The position numbers and the translations under genes were made by a program. This document shows, one piece after another, positions 9,042 to 16,692 of a stretch of 63,837 nucleotides of DNA. Below the pieces are notes generated by a model. The model worked only from the letters and a program-made list of their open reading frames with translations, did no database searches and was not told where the DNA came from. This DNA is from Halanaerobiales bacterium (GTDB lineage: Bacteria; Bacillota_F; Halanaerobiia; Halanaerobiales; DTU029). Each line of letters starts with the position of its first letter. The stretch's first letter is position 1. The DNA is taken from positions 1 through 63,837 of the forward strand of contig JADQBV010000231.1 in assembly GCA_016278415.1 (NCBI GenBank), written 5' to 3'.

Positions 9042-9490
9042 TTATTTTTCTAAATCAATTTTTTCTTGGCATTCTGAACAATAACCATAAAATTTTACGG
9101 TATAATTTAGACAGCAAAAATCTTTTTGGGTTAAAAGCATATCTTTAATATTACTAGGCAACATATCTGGTATTTCAATAATTTTCCCACATTCTGTGCA
9201 AATTAAATGATTGTGTTTTTTTGATTTATTATAATTTCATATCTAGCAATATCACTACCAAAATCCCTTTTTGCAAGTAAACCTTCATTTTCTAATAGAC
9301 CCACTGTCCGATAAATAGTAGCCAATCCAATTGATTTGTCTTTTACTTTTAATGAATCATATATTTCTGCCACCGATATATGTTCTATTTTATTTTCGAT
9401 TAAGGTATTAACAATTGCCTGACGTTGAGGAGTTAGTCTAATTCCTTTTTTCTTAAAGTAACTAATAATATTTTTTCTCTCATTAGCCAT
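9042..9490 (-). pseudogene. Fur-family metalloregulator, interrupted by a frameshift at an A7 run
   Basis: From the ATG at 9490 (behind AGAAGG) the frame encodes a Fur-type winged helix: RLTPQRQAIVNTL, ISVAEIYDSLK, LATIYRTVGLLENEGL. It stops at 9203 just after the AAAAAAAC run (9222-9215). One frame over, the rest of the protein is intact to 9042, with HNHLIC, CTEC and CSEC metal or zinc ligands. Joining the two gives a normal-length regulator of about 149 residues. The slip site reads A_AAA_AAC in the zero frame, so a -1 slip would restore the product. A sequencing error or real inactivation are the plainer explanations. PerR, Fur and Zur cannot be told apart here. Confidence 0.85.
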
Positions 9491-9550
9491 TAGATTCATC
9501 CTTCTCAAATTAATACAATTAACATAACTTAAAAAAGAAATATCAATTCT

Positions 9551-9580
9551 AAAGCCTACCTAATATAAGAGGTAGGCTTT
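9551..9580. terminator. Hairpin terminator between DUF5320 and fur-like genes
   Basis: AAAGCCTACCT (9551-9561) and AGGTAGGCTTT (9570-9580) form a perfect 11-bp stem with an 8-nt loop. The stem itself ends in AAA/TTT but there is no long T tract on either side. It probably ends the DUF5320 transcript. Confidence 0.65.
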
Positions 9581-9590
9581 AAAACTATAA

Positions 9591-9902
9591 TCACTCAGTT
9601 TCCTTATCCTCTAACTTGCCTATTTGATCTTTAACATGATTTAATTCATTTTCTAAAGACCTAGCCGTTTCCTTCAGATAAGCTACATCACTTTCCCTAT
9701 TTTCTGGTCCATTATTATATAATGGTGCAGGATAAGGGTAGTTTCCATAACCCCTTCTTAATCCTCTAGCAAACCCTCTTCGGTTTCCCAATCCTCTACC
9801 ATAAGCAGGACTAACAGGGGCTTGATTACTAACACAGTAACCTAACCCTCTTCCTGTAAATGGTCCATTTCCGACTGGACCAGTTCTATCTCCACCTGGC
9901 AT
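9591..9902 (-). CDS. DUF5320 domain-containing protein
   Basis: The protein is 103 residues from the ATG at 9902, preceded by AAAGGAGGT. It begins MPGGDRTGPVGNGPFTGRG, a glycine-rich opening typical of the DUF5320 family, continues with arginine/glycine-rich repeats (RGLGNRRGFARGLRRG), and ends in a charged coiled coil (ESDVAYLKETARSLENEL). The family has no assigned function but is regularly found with NifX-like proteins and MinD-type ATPases in anaerobes, as here. It has its own strong promoter. Confidence 0.85.
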   Translation of the reverse strand: MPGGDRTGPVGNGPFTGRGLGYCVSNQAPVSPAYGRGLGNRRGFARGLRRGYGNYPYPAPLYNNGPENRESDVAYLKETARSLENELNHVKDQIGKLEDKETE

Positions 9903-9923
9903 AAAATCCACCTCCTTTTTTGT

Positions 9924-9968
9924 CATATGTTCATTATAGTTACATTATAAACCTATTTTGAACATATG
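9924..9968. promoter_or_regulatory. Perfect inverted repeat straddling the DUF5320 promoter (putative operator)
   Basis: CATATGTTCA (9924-9933) and TGAACATATG (9959-9968) are exact inverted copies with 25 bp between them. One arm touches the -35 box and the other covers the predicted transcription start. This is an arrangement expected for a repressor site, possibly with DNA looping. Confidence 0.6.
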
Positions 9969-9973
9969 TCAAT
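9944..9973 (-). promoter_or_regulatory. Consensus sigma-A promoter of the DUF5320 gene
   Basis: On the minus strand TTGACA (9973-9968) and TATAAT (9949-9944) are separated by exactly 17 nt, a perfect housekeeping promoter. Transcription would start near 9936, about 35 nt before the DUF5320 start codon. Confidence 0.85.
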
Positions 9974-10096
9974 AACTATTATAATAAAACTAAATTTTTA
10001 TTGCGTATTTCAGTTTCAAGCACTTTATATGACATATACTATTATTCGGGTTATCGAAGCAATTAATCTTTTTTACTAATAATTTATATAATTACC

Positions 10097-10137
10097 TATT
10101 GTCTAACTGCAACCCAGCTTTATTGTCTAAATGCAAC
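10097..10137. repeat. Short direct repeat
   Basis: TATTGTCTAACTGCAAC (10097-10113) is repeated with one change at 10121-10137. It lies immediately downstream of the MBL-fold gene in otherwise featureless sequence. Its origin is unknown; it may be remains of a mobile element end. Confidence 0.4.
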
Positions 10138-10151
10138 TTTGACTACTAATG

Positions 10152-10823
10152 TTAGATTTCAATGATTCTTCCTATACCGCCCTCTATACATTTATTTGGG
10201 TATAATGAGAATATATCCGACTTATATTTAGTACAATGAGTTGGACAGATTAACTCTATATTCTCCAATAAGCTAAAATCATCAAAGCCATGCAAACCGC
10301 CTATTATAGAATAAACATCCCCAATACTCAGTGCTGCTTCTAATATCCTTCCTACTCCTGGATGTGCACAGCCAAGCACTATTACAAGACCCTTTTCAGT
10401 ATTAATTATTAAAGATTGCTCTATCTCTTCTAATTCCCCTGTTGAATAGACCTTATCAGATATTTTTTGAGCCCCTTTAATAGCAATAGTATTTCTTTCT
10501 CTTAATGTCTTTAAATAAGAAGCCGGAACTATAGACTCCTTTTTTAGACAAGAGAAAGGAAGGTATATATTTGCCTCTTTGTTTAAATATAAGATATCAC
10601 TTAATCCGCCCATATGGTCCCAATGCCCGTGTGATATAAATATATTATCAATCTGATCTGTTGGTATATTAAGTCTCTCCATATTTCCCAATAATATTAT
10701 TCCATTTCCACCTGTATCAAAGAGCATTTTATAATCCTCTAATTCAACTAAACAGGAGAATCCCCATTTAGCTTTTAGACCATCCTTATATACCTCATTA
10801 TCATATATTATTGTTAATTTCAT
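10152..10823 (-). CDS. MBL-fold metallo-hydrolase
   Basis: The protein is 223 residues from the ATG at 10823 (AAAGGA, 6 nt spacing); a second in-frame ATG at 10838 lacks a ribosome-binding site. The metallo-beta-lactamase signature HGHWDH (His65, His67, Asp69, His70) is intact, with further ligands in GCAHPG and GGLHGF. This subgroup is often annotated as dihydropterin-aminobenzene 5'-phosphate-synthase-like, but the true substrate is unknown. The reading frame stays open for 54 codons upstream without a plausible start. Confidence 0.85.
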   Translation of the reverse strand: MKLTIIYDNEVYKDGLKAKWGFSCLVELEDYKMLFDTGGNGIILLGNMERLNIPTDQIDNIFISHGHWDHMGGLSDILYLNKEANIYLPFSCLKKESIVPASYLKTLRERNTIAIKGAQKISDKVYSTGELEEIEQSLIINTEKGLVIVLGCAHPGVGRILEAALSIGDVYSIIGGLHGFDDFSLLENIELICPTHCTKYKSDIFSLYPNKCIEGGIGRIIEI

Positions 10824-11105
10824 AAACAATCCTTTCATTAATACTATTCTTTTATATATACATATATTTTTTTCAATTATAGAATAATCATCCCGTAGGT
10901 TTAATGGCTTTGTAGCATTTATAAACCTTTCAGAAACAATTTGATTGAATGTATCACCCTCTATAATTTTTTGAACATATGACCACTATTATTAATAGTA
11001 TATCAAATTAATACCATTTTCTGCAATAGACAAATAATTTCTAATAGAAAAAACATCTTTATTAAGTATATATCCTATTAAGTTTTGTATATTTAGCTAG
11101 TGAAA

Positions 11106-11855
11106 TTATAACCTAGCTACATTAACTATTCTCTCTTTATCTAATTTCAGTTCTTCTACAATTCCTAACCCTGCTTCCTGTTCCCCGACTTGCTCGGGGG
11201 AATGCGCATCACTATTTATTATAAACTTAACATTAGTCTCAGCTGCAGCCCTGACAAAACCCTCAGTCAACTCTCCGTGTCTGGCATTAATTTCTAAATA
11301 AGTATTCTCTTCAGCACATACCCTAGATAATTGATAGGTATCAATATCAACTCCATAGCCAGGGTGTGTAATAAAATTTACATCATAATTCTGAACAGTT
11401 TTTATTAGGGCTTCTGTATTACGCCGCCTTATTTCATCTCTCTTCCCTGGAAAAAACTTATAAGTAATTCTATTATCTATTATTATTTCTTTAGCCGAAT
11501 GAAGATTAATCGGATATATCAATAGGTGATAACCAACAGCAGTTATATCCAGCTGTTCCAAAATAGAAGCAGGTACATCCAATTCCCCATCTCTGTTTAT
11601 TATATTTGCTTCAACCCCAGAATAGAGTTTAATTTCTGGGTATTCTATTTGTAATTGTTTGATGTTTTCAGCTATTTTCAATAGTTCTCCAGAATTTTTT
11701 ACACCCAGTCTTATAATATTCCAGGTTTGTGGACCATGATCTGTAATAGCTAATTCTTTTAAACCCTTACTAATAGCTACTTCAATGTTTTGTCTCAGAT
11801 TACCTTTACCATGACTATATTCTGAATGAGTATGAAAATCTCCAGTACATTTCAC
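11106..11855 (-). CDS. PHP-domain phosphoesterase
   Basis: The protein is 249 residues with the PHP motifs: DFHTHSEYSHGKG at the N-terminus (metal ligands), TDHGP, SGVEANI, THPGYG and NSDAH near the C-terminus. It is closest to the YcdX-type single-domain PHP proteins, trinuclear-metal phosphatases. The substrate is unknown. The start is a GTG sharing one base with the stop of the upstream membrane-protein gene (TAGTG), so the two are translationally coupled. Confidence 0.86.
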   Translation of the reverse strand: MKCTGDFHTHSEYSHGKGNLRQNIEVAISKGLKELAITDHGPQTWNIIRLGVKNSGELLKIAENIKQLQIEYPEIKLYSGVEANIINRDGELDVPASILEQLDITAVGYHLLIYPINLHSAKEIIIDNRITYKFFPGKRDEIRRRNTEALIKTVQNYDVNFITHPGYGVDIDTYQLSRVCAEENTYLEINARHGELTEGFVRAAAETNVKFIINSDAHSPEQVGEQEAGLGIVEELKLDKERIVNVARL

Positions 11856-12658
11856 TATACTAACAACCCCATTCTACCGGCAACTATCCCCAGTATCATT
11901 GAGAGATAAACCATTTCGACAAGAGGTAGCTCTTTAATATTACGAAATAAGAAGACAAAAACTAAAAACAGTACTAATCCACTTATAAAGCCTATTGGTA
12001 ATAATAGACATGCAGCAAATGTAACTATTACTATAATAAATGAATTAAATAACAAATAGCCTTTTTTATCAAAATCAACAGTACTACTAACTTTATGCTG
12101 ATAACTTTCTATAAGATATATACCAGCTATCCATATAGGTATAAGGAGATAATTACCTATTAACCCCAAGACTGAACAAAAGAAAAACAATATATGTTTT
12201 AAAAGAGTTTTACTTTGTACACCAGCTTGCAGTACAATATTAATCCTTAGCAAAAATAAGATCAGACCTGCAATAATCAATACCTCCCCTGCAATATTAA
12301 AATCATTAAGCATCCTCACAGGAACAATACCTAATACTTGCCGCAATAGGGGATACAACATTATTGAAATAAAAAATAATATAAAATATGATAAATTACT
12401 ATCCATATAATCCAATATTTTATACTCTTTCTTTAAATATACCAATGTAATAACAAATATAAATATGATCTCCATATTTATATTCCCTGTTAAAATTACT
12501 AATAGAGTTGTTGTAAGGCTGATTAATAAAACACCACGTTCTAAGCCCCAAATCAAACCAGTCAGACCAGCAATGATAATTCCTAAACTAAGATTACCAA
12601 ATAAACCTGCTACCAGTGGTACTAATATAAAATGGTTAATATATTTATTACAGTTCAT
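11855..12658 (-). CDS. Multi-pass integral membrane protein, unrecognised
   Basis: The protein is 267 residues and almost entirely hydrophobic, with about eight predicted membrane helices (for example around residues 11-60, 88-110, 122-140, 155-183 and 208-240). I do not recognise a family. It overlaps the start of the PHP gene by one base, so the pair is probably expressed together. Confidence 0.7.
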   Translation of the reverse strand: MNCNKYINHFILVPLVAGLFGNLSLGIIIAGLTGLIWGLERGVLLISLTTTLLVILTGNINMEIIFIFVITLVYLKKEYKILDYMDSNLSYFILFFISIMLYPLLRQVLGIVPVRMLNDFNIAGEVLIIAGLILFLLRINIVLQAGVQSKTLLKHILFFFCSVLGLIGNYLLIPIWIAGIYLIESYQHKVSSTVDFDKKGYLLFNSFIIVIVTFAACLLLPIGFISGLVLFLVFVFLFRNIKELPLVEMVYLSMILGIVAGRMGLLV

Positions 12659-12769
12659 TATTTAATAACACCTCTTTACTTAGAAGTTTCTTTGCACAAA
12701 TGAACTTAGCCTCTGTTAATCAAAAAAACTGTTTGTATTTTATCTTTATAATTATATATAGAGAAAGAG

Positions 12770-12810
12770 AAACGCTTTCATAAGGGTTAATCACCCTTAT
12801 AAAAGCGTTT
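12770..12810. terminator. Strong hairpin, likely terminator
   Basis: AAACGCTTTCATAAGGGT (12770-12787) pairs with ACCCTTATAAAAGCGTTT (12793-12810) with one mismatch. A run of seven Ts follows on the plus strand; the minus side has a broken T-rich tract. As both neighbours are on the minus strand, it most likely ends the synthase transcript coming from 12873. Confidence 0.75.
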
Positions 12811-12872
12811 TTTTATATATTATTCTATTATAATTATTGCCACTGGCGCTCTTTTTTATACTTCCAGACCCT

Positions 12873-13859
12873 CTACAATTCTGAATACATATATTCATCA
12901 GTTTTGTCCAAAAAAGATTTCTCAGGATTTTTCATAATATTTAAAAATGACAACTTTGATACCTTAACAGGTTTTCCACCATAAAGAACATCTTCGTTGC
13001 CCTCCATCTTTTCTATAGTAGCTAAACCTAATGCATTGTTAACAGAGTAAAATTTCCTATACCCTACAAATTCACGAGGAATTGAATGATAATAATTTAT
13101 CAGGTTTGGAATATGGCTTTTTACATCATCAATCATTTTGTCTAGGACTTTCATTCCTTCTCTTTTGTTTTCTGAAGACAATAATCCTTTTATTGAAGTT
13201 TTTAGACTAATTAATGGCCAATAATGTTTTTCCCTATTCTCAATGTCTTTCTTTATATCTCTAATTAAGTTGACTTTCTGTAGAAATAACCCTGACGAAT
13301 TATAATTTGCTAACATAACTTCACTCTGCTCTACTGATATAGATGAATAAAAAATAACTACATCTGTTAAAAATCCACCTACAGTACCTGCAACATAGTA
13401 ACAATATTCATCTAGGTCAATAAATGTTTTTACATTATTATCAAGATATTTTTTCATACCCCTATTCATCTCATCAAGCCACTTATAAGAAATATCCTTA
13501 ACCACATCATCAAGACTATCATAAGCCTGTCTTAAAATTAGAGAATTGCTAGTCAATTCCTTAAGTGGTTGTGTAGGCATCAAATCTGCATATGCGGCTA
13601 TCTTCTTTGCGATATCTTCTAAATTATCAATTTTGGGGGTAAATAAATCTACTACTTTATCCATCATTCTCTTTCGTTCTTCTATACTTATACTCTCCTC
13701 CGATATTTCATCTTCAAAATTATCTAATAATCTATCCTGTAAATATGTAATTAAGACAGGAATCTTAAGAACATCATCTAACATTGGTATGGTAAGTGCA
13801 AAACTCCGTGATACCTTTGGTAAAATAGATTTACAGTACTTAATAGCTTCATTTGACAA
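12873..13859 (-). CDS. Squalene/phytoene synthase family protein
   Basis: The protein is about 328 residues. The head-to-head prenyl-transferase pattern is present: SRSFALTIPML near the N-terminus, a first acidic motif YLQDRLLDNFEDE, and a second NLIRDIKKDIENREKHYWP. Family members condense two prenyl diphosphates to squalene, phytoene or dehydrosqualene. No other isoprenoid genes are nearby. Two starts are possible: TTG at 13859 with GGGGGTG 6 nt upstream (chosen), or ATG at 13874 that overlaps that site. Confidence 0.85.
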   Translation of the reverse strand: MSNEAIKYCKSILPKVSRSFALTIPMLDDVLKIPVLITYLQDRLLDNFEDEISEESISIEERKRMMDKVVDLFTPKIDNLEDIAKKIAAYADLMPTQPLKELTSNSLILRQAYDSLDDVVKDISYKWLDEMNRGMKKYLDNNVKTFIDLDEYCYYVAGTVGGFLTDVVIFYSSISVEQSEVMLANYNSSGLFLQKVNLIRDIKKDIENREKHYWPLISLKTSIKGLLSSENKREGMKVLDKMIDDVKSHIPNLINYYHSIPREFVGYRKFYSVNNALGLATIEKMEGNEDVLYGGKPVKVSKLSFLNIMKNPEKSFLDKTDEYMYSEL

Positions 13860-14308
13860 AATGTACACCCCCATCCATCTTTTAAAAAATTAACATTTTT
13901 TCATCTTCTTTAATAAAATTCAAAAAACTAGTATATCTTTATATCAAATAACTATGATTTTATATAGTTTATTCTACCATATCTAAGGCAGGTAATCAAA
14001 ATTCTGTTTTATTAATTTTAATAAGACAATATAAGATTAATGGAGACAGAGACAAAGAAAAGTGCTCCGGAGTGAACGTCAATCGAAAGAAATAAGATTA
14101 GCCGGAACATAAATACTAAATTTTATAATAATCAACTATATAATTTGATAGCTAATGCTCTCGGTATTATTAATATTAATATTAATATTAATATTATTCA
14201 TTATTATTAATATTAATATTAATTTATTTAATTTAACTATTGACTTTTCTTATTTTATGTTGTATTATTTAAATAAGTTAAAAAATTACATATTAAAGGA
14301 GTAGTATT
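13860..14308. other. Intergenic region with (ATTAAT)n repeat
   Basis: This 450-base AT-rich stretch separates divergent genes. Its main feature is a run of ATTAAT/TAATAT units around 14166-14225, nearly self-complementary and able to extrude as a cruciform. The stretch TCCGGAGTGAACG...TAGCCGGA at 14066-14106 could form a weak hairpin. A promoter for the plus-strand operon lies at 14240-14268. Confidence 0.6.
14240..14268 (+). promoter_or_regulatory. Sigma-A-type promoter of the 14309-15473 operon
   Basis: TTGACT (14240-14245) and TATTAT (14263-14268) are separated by 17 nt. The predicted transcript starts near 14275, about 34 nt before the first start codon. Confidence 0.7.
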
Positions 14309-14575
14309 ATGGCTAGAAAACTAAAAATTAAGATGAAAATAAATAAATTCTTTATACCTATCCCATCTATTCCACTTTCACTAGTGTCTGGAATACTTAA
14401 ATTCTCTTACAAACACTCAGTGGATCATCTTTCAAGTGGGATTACTAATAATATGTATCCTAATGAAATAGATAGACTAATTAATTCTCTTAGAAATACA
14501 GAGCCATTCGAATTAGTAAATATAAATGTAAATGAAAAAGGTAGCAAAGTCTTTATAAGAATATATACCAAATAG
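14309..14575 (+). CDS. Small protein resembling the C-terminal domain of the SHOCT-like protein at 15078
   Basis: The protein is 88 residues with ATG behind AAAGGAG. I know no named family, but it aligns by eye with residues 52-131 of the third protein of this operon. Both have alternating basic and hydrophobic residues, a VNIP/IPSIP turn followed by SLV, a helix with +EI(I/D) and xxI, then (K/L)V(D/N)I and a final beta strand. I infer a divergent paralogue of that domain without the SHOCT-like head. It is first in a three-gene operon. Confidence 0.7.
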   Translation: MARKLKIKMKINKFFIPIPSIPLSLVSGILKFSYKHSVDHLSSGITNNMYPNEIDRLINSLRNTEPFELVNINVNEKGSKVFIRIYTK

Positions 14576-14578
14576 GGG

Positions 14579-14950
14579 GTGATTGAAATAGCTTATAAAG
14601 CCATCGGTCGTTGTCCAATCTGTAGTCATGAAGTTAAAGTTACTGAAATTAGCTGTAAAAAATGCAAAACAGTTATTAAAGGGGAATTTGAATTATGTAA
14701 ATTTTGTAAATTAAGTGATGAACAACGGTATTTTATAGAGGTCTTTCTAAAAAACAGGGGTAATATCAAAGAAATGGAGAAAGAACTAAGTATATCATAT
14801 CCTACTGTTAGAAATAAGCTAGAAGAAGTCAGGAAAACATTAGGCTTTATAGAAGATAACAAACCAGCAATAAATAAAAAGAAAATTTTGGACCAGTTAA
14901 GCAAAGGGGAAATTTCAAAAGAAAAAGCCTTAGAACTACTAACAGAATAA
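14579..14950 (+). CDS. DUF2089 domain-containing protein (zinc ribbon plus HTH-like)
   Basis: Two CxxC pairs near the N-terminus (CPICSHE, CKKCK) form a zinc ribbon. [37 protein letters not shown] is the DUF2089 helix-turn-helix-like core, shown here only as family motifs. The last 22 residues (KKILDQLSKGEISKEKALEL) are a SHOCT-like tail. The only canonical start is GTG at 14579, which lies inside the GGGGGTG ribosome-binding site. An AUA at 14588 is ideally spaced and would give the usual short N-terminus (AYKAIGRCPIC). It follows the first gene with no gap. Confidence 0.82.
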   Translation: MIEIAYKAIGRCPICSHEVKVTEISCKKCKTVIKGEFELCKFCKLSDEQRYFIEVFLKNRGNIKEMEKELSISYPTVRNKLEEVRKTLGFIEDNKPAINKKKILDQLSKGEISKEKALELLTE

Positions 14951-15077
14951 AAAATATGAATATGTTGATGTTTTAAAATATTCATAATTGCTTAAATACT
15001 ATACTTTATAATCACTTAAATTACTTTATTAAAAATGAACTGCAAATAAATCTTATAAAAAACAAGGAGGCTATCTA

Positions 15078-15473
15078 ATGAGTATTAATGAAGAAAAAAT
15101 GCAAATTTTGAAGATGATTGAGGAAGGTAAAATTAATTCAACAGAGGGATTAGAATTACTGGATGCTATCGAGAACAAAGGCAGTCAGGAAATTATTACA
15201 CAGAATAATACATCAAATTATTCTGCTAAATGGCTAAGAGTAAGGGTTAAGGCAGAAGATGATAAAACAAAAGTAAATGTAAATATACCTATCTCTCTTG
15301 TTGATATTGGATTTAAGATTGCTACTGCCTATTCACCAGAGCTACAAGCTGACGAATTAAAGGGTATTGACTTTGAAGAAATAATCAAGGCTATTAAAAA
15401 CGGTGCTGAAGGAAAAATCGTAGATATCTATGATGAAGAAAGCAATACCACAGTTGAAGTATTTGTTGAATAA
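15078..15473 (+). CDS. SHOCT-like (YvlB-N type) domain protein
   Basis: The protein is 131 residues with ATG behind AAGGAGG. The N-terminal motif KMQILKMIEEGKINSTEGLE matches the SHOCT-like head of YvlB-type proteins. A linker follows, then a beta-rich domain containing VNVNIPISLVDIG that also occurs, diverged, in the 88-residue protein at 14309. YvlB-like proteins are associated with envelope-stress and phage-shock-type regulation in Firmicutes; a function here is not shown. It is the last gene before a bidirectional terminator. Confidence 0.75.
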   Translation: MSINEEKMQILKMIEEGKINSTEGLELLDAIENKGSQEIITQNNTSNYSAKWLRVRVKAEDDKTKVNVNIPISLVDIGFKIATAYSPELQADELKGIDFEEIIKAIKNGAEGKIVDIYDEESNTTVEVFVE

Positions 15474-15530
15474 GTCATCAGTATCACTATAGGTGTTTGT
15501 ACAATAAATATGAAATTTACTCAAATAGAT

Positions 15531-15576
15531 AAAAAAATCCCTGAAGCTATATTGATATTGGGCTAGGGATTTTTTT
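15531..15576. terminator. Bidirectional Rho-independent terminator
   Basis: AAAAAAATCCCT (15531-15542) and AGGGATTTTTTT (15565-15576) form the stem, giving T tracts on both strands. It separates the converging SHOCT-like gene and nifV. Confidence 0.85.
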
Positions 15577-15614
15577 ATGATTTCCATGGTGATTTTAATG
15601 TTTTTATGAACCCT

Positions 15615-16673
15615 TTAAAAATAACTTTTTCTGATTCCAGTTAATATTGAATTAGCCTCATTTCTGCTGAGTTTAATACCCCGTCTTTTATAATCGTTTA
15701 CTATTGCACTACGCCCAGAATATTTCCCTATTACAAAACTCCTTTCCCTTCCAAGGACTTCTGGTGGAAAGGCCTCATAGGTTCTACTATCTTTCAAAAG
15801 ACCATCTACATGAATGCCTGATTCATGGGAAAAAACCTTACTACCCACTATTGGTTTACTTTCTGATATATGTCTCCCACTGGCTTTTTCAACAAAATGA
15901 GATAATTCAACAATTTTTTTCAAATCAAAGCTAGTAGCCTTTTGTTCAATATAATGTACAGCCATAACAATCTCTTCCAGGGCAGTATTCCCAGCCCTCT
16001 CCCCTAGTCCGTTAATAGTACAGCTTATATATTTAGCACCAGCTTTATTGGCTGCTAGGGCATTTGCAGTTGCCATACCAAAATCATTATGGCCATGGAA
16101 ATCAATATCAAGCTCAATATTTTCAACTATCGAAGTGATAGTCTTGTATAAACTAATAGGTTCCATAACTCCTACAGTATCCGCATATCGTACTCGAATA
16201 GCACCAGCTATGGCAGCTGTATTATAGAAATCTATTAGAAAGTCGAAATCTGCTCGTGATGCATCCTCTGCTCCAACTGATACAACACAGCCCTTCTCTG
16301 CTGCATATGATACTGTCTTTTTAATATTGTTTAATATCCACTGCCGATCTTTCCCTAACTTTCTTTCTATTTGAATATCTGACACAGGGGCAGAAATATG
16401 AATGTACTTAATCCCTGCAGCTATTGATTTCTTAATGTCATCTAACACCATTCTGTTCCAAGACATTATTTTAGCATCCATATTCAATCCGATTATTTCT
16501 TTAAGGGTATCTATTTCCTCTTCTCCCATAGCGGGGATACCAGCTTCTATAATATCAACTCCTGCCTCAGCCAACTTTTTCGCAATCTTTATTTTATCAC
16601 TTTTATCAAAGGCTACACCAGCAGTCTGTTCTCCATCACGTAAAGTTGAGTCAACAATATAAAAATCATTCAT
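15615..16673 (-). CDS. nifV: Homocitrate synthase NifV
   Basis: The protein is 352 residues of the HMG-CoA-lyase-like TIM-barrel family. It has VDSTLRDGEQTAGV at the N-terminus, GIPAMGEEE, HIS motifs and the metal-binding HGHNDFGMA; NGLGERAGN is typical of isopropylmalate and homocitrate synthases. NifV makes homocitrate, the organic acid of FeMo-cofactor, from acetyl-CoA and 2-oxoglutarate. It is the last gene of the nif block, 20 bp after modB, and ends at a shared terminator. The location makes homocitrate rather than isopropylmalate synthesis the likely role. Confidence 0.92.
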   Translation of the reverse strand: MNDFYIVDSTLRDGEQTAGVAFDKSDKIKIAKKLAEAGVDIIEAGIPAMGEEEIDTLKEIIGLNMDAKIMSWNRMVLDDIKKSIAAGIKYIHISAPVSDIQIERKLGKDRQWILNNIKKTVSYAAEKGCVVSVGAEDASRADFDFLIDFYNTAAIAGAIRVRYADTVGVMEPISLYKTITSIVENIELDIDFHGHNDFGMATANALAANKAGAKYISCTINGLGERAGNTALEEIVMAVHYIEQKATSFDLKKIVELSHFVEKASGRHISESKPIVGSKVFSHESGIHVDGLLKDSRTYEAFPPEVLGRERSFVIGKYSGRSAIVNDYKRRGIKLSRNEANSILTGIRKSYF

Positions 16674-16692
16674 AATTATTACCCCTTATTGA

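Noticed and set aside
9203..9490. Complete short Fur-like protein ending NTII
   Set aside because: The intact metal-binding half lies in the -1 frame immediately after, so the short product is a truncated reading.
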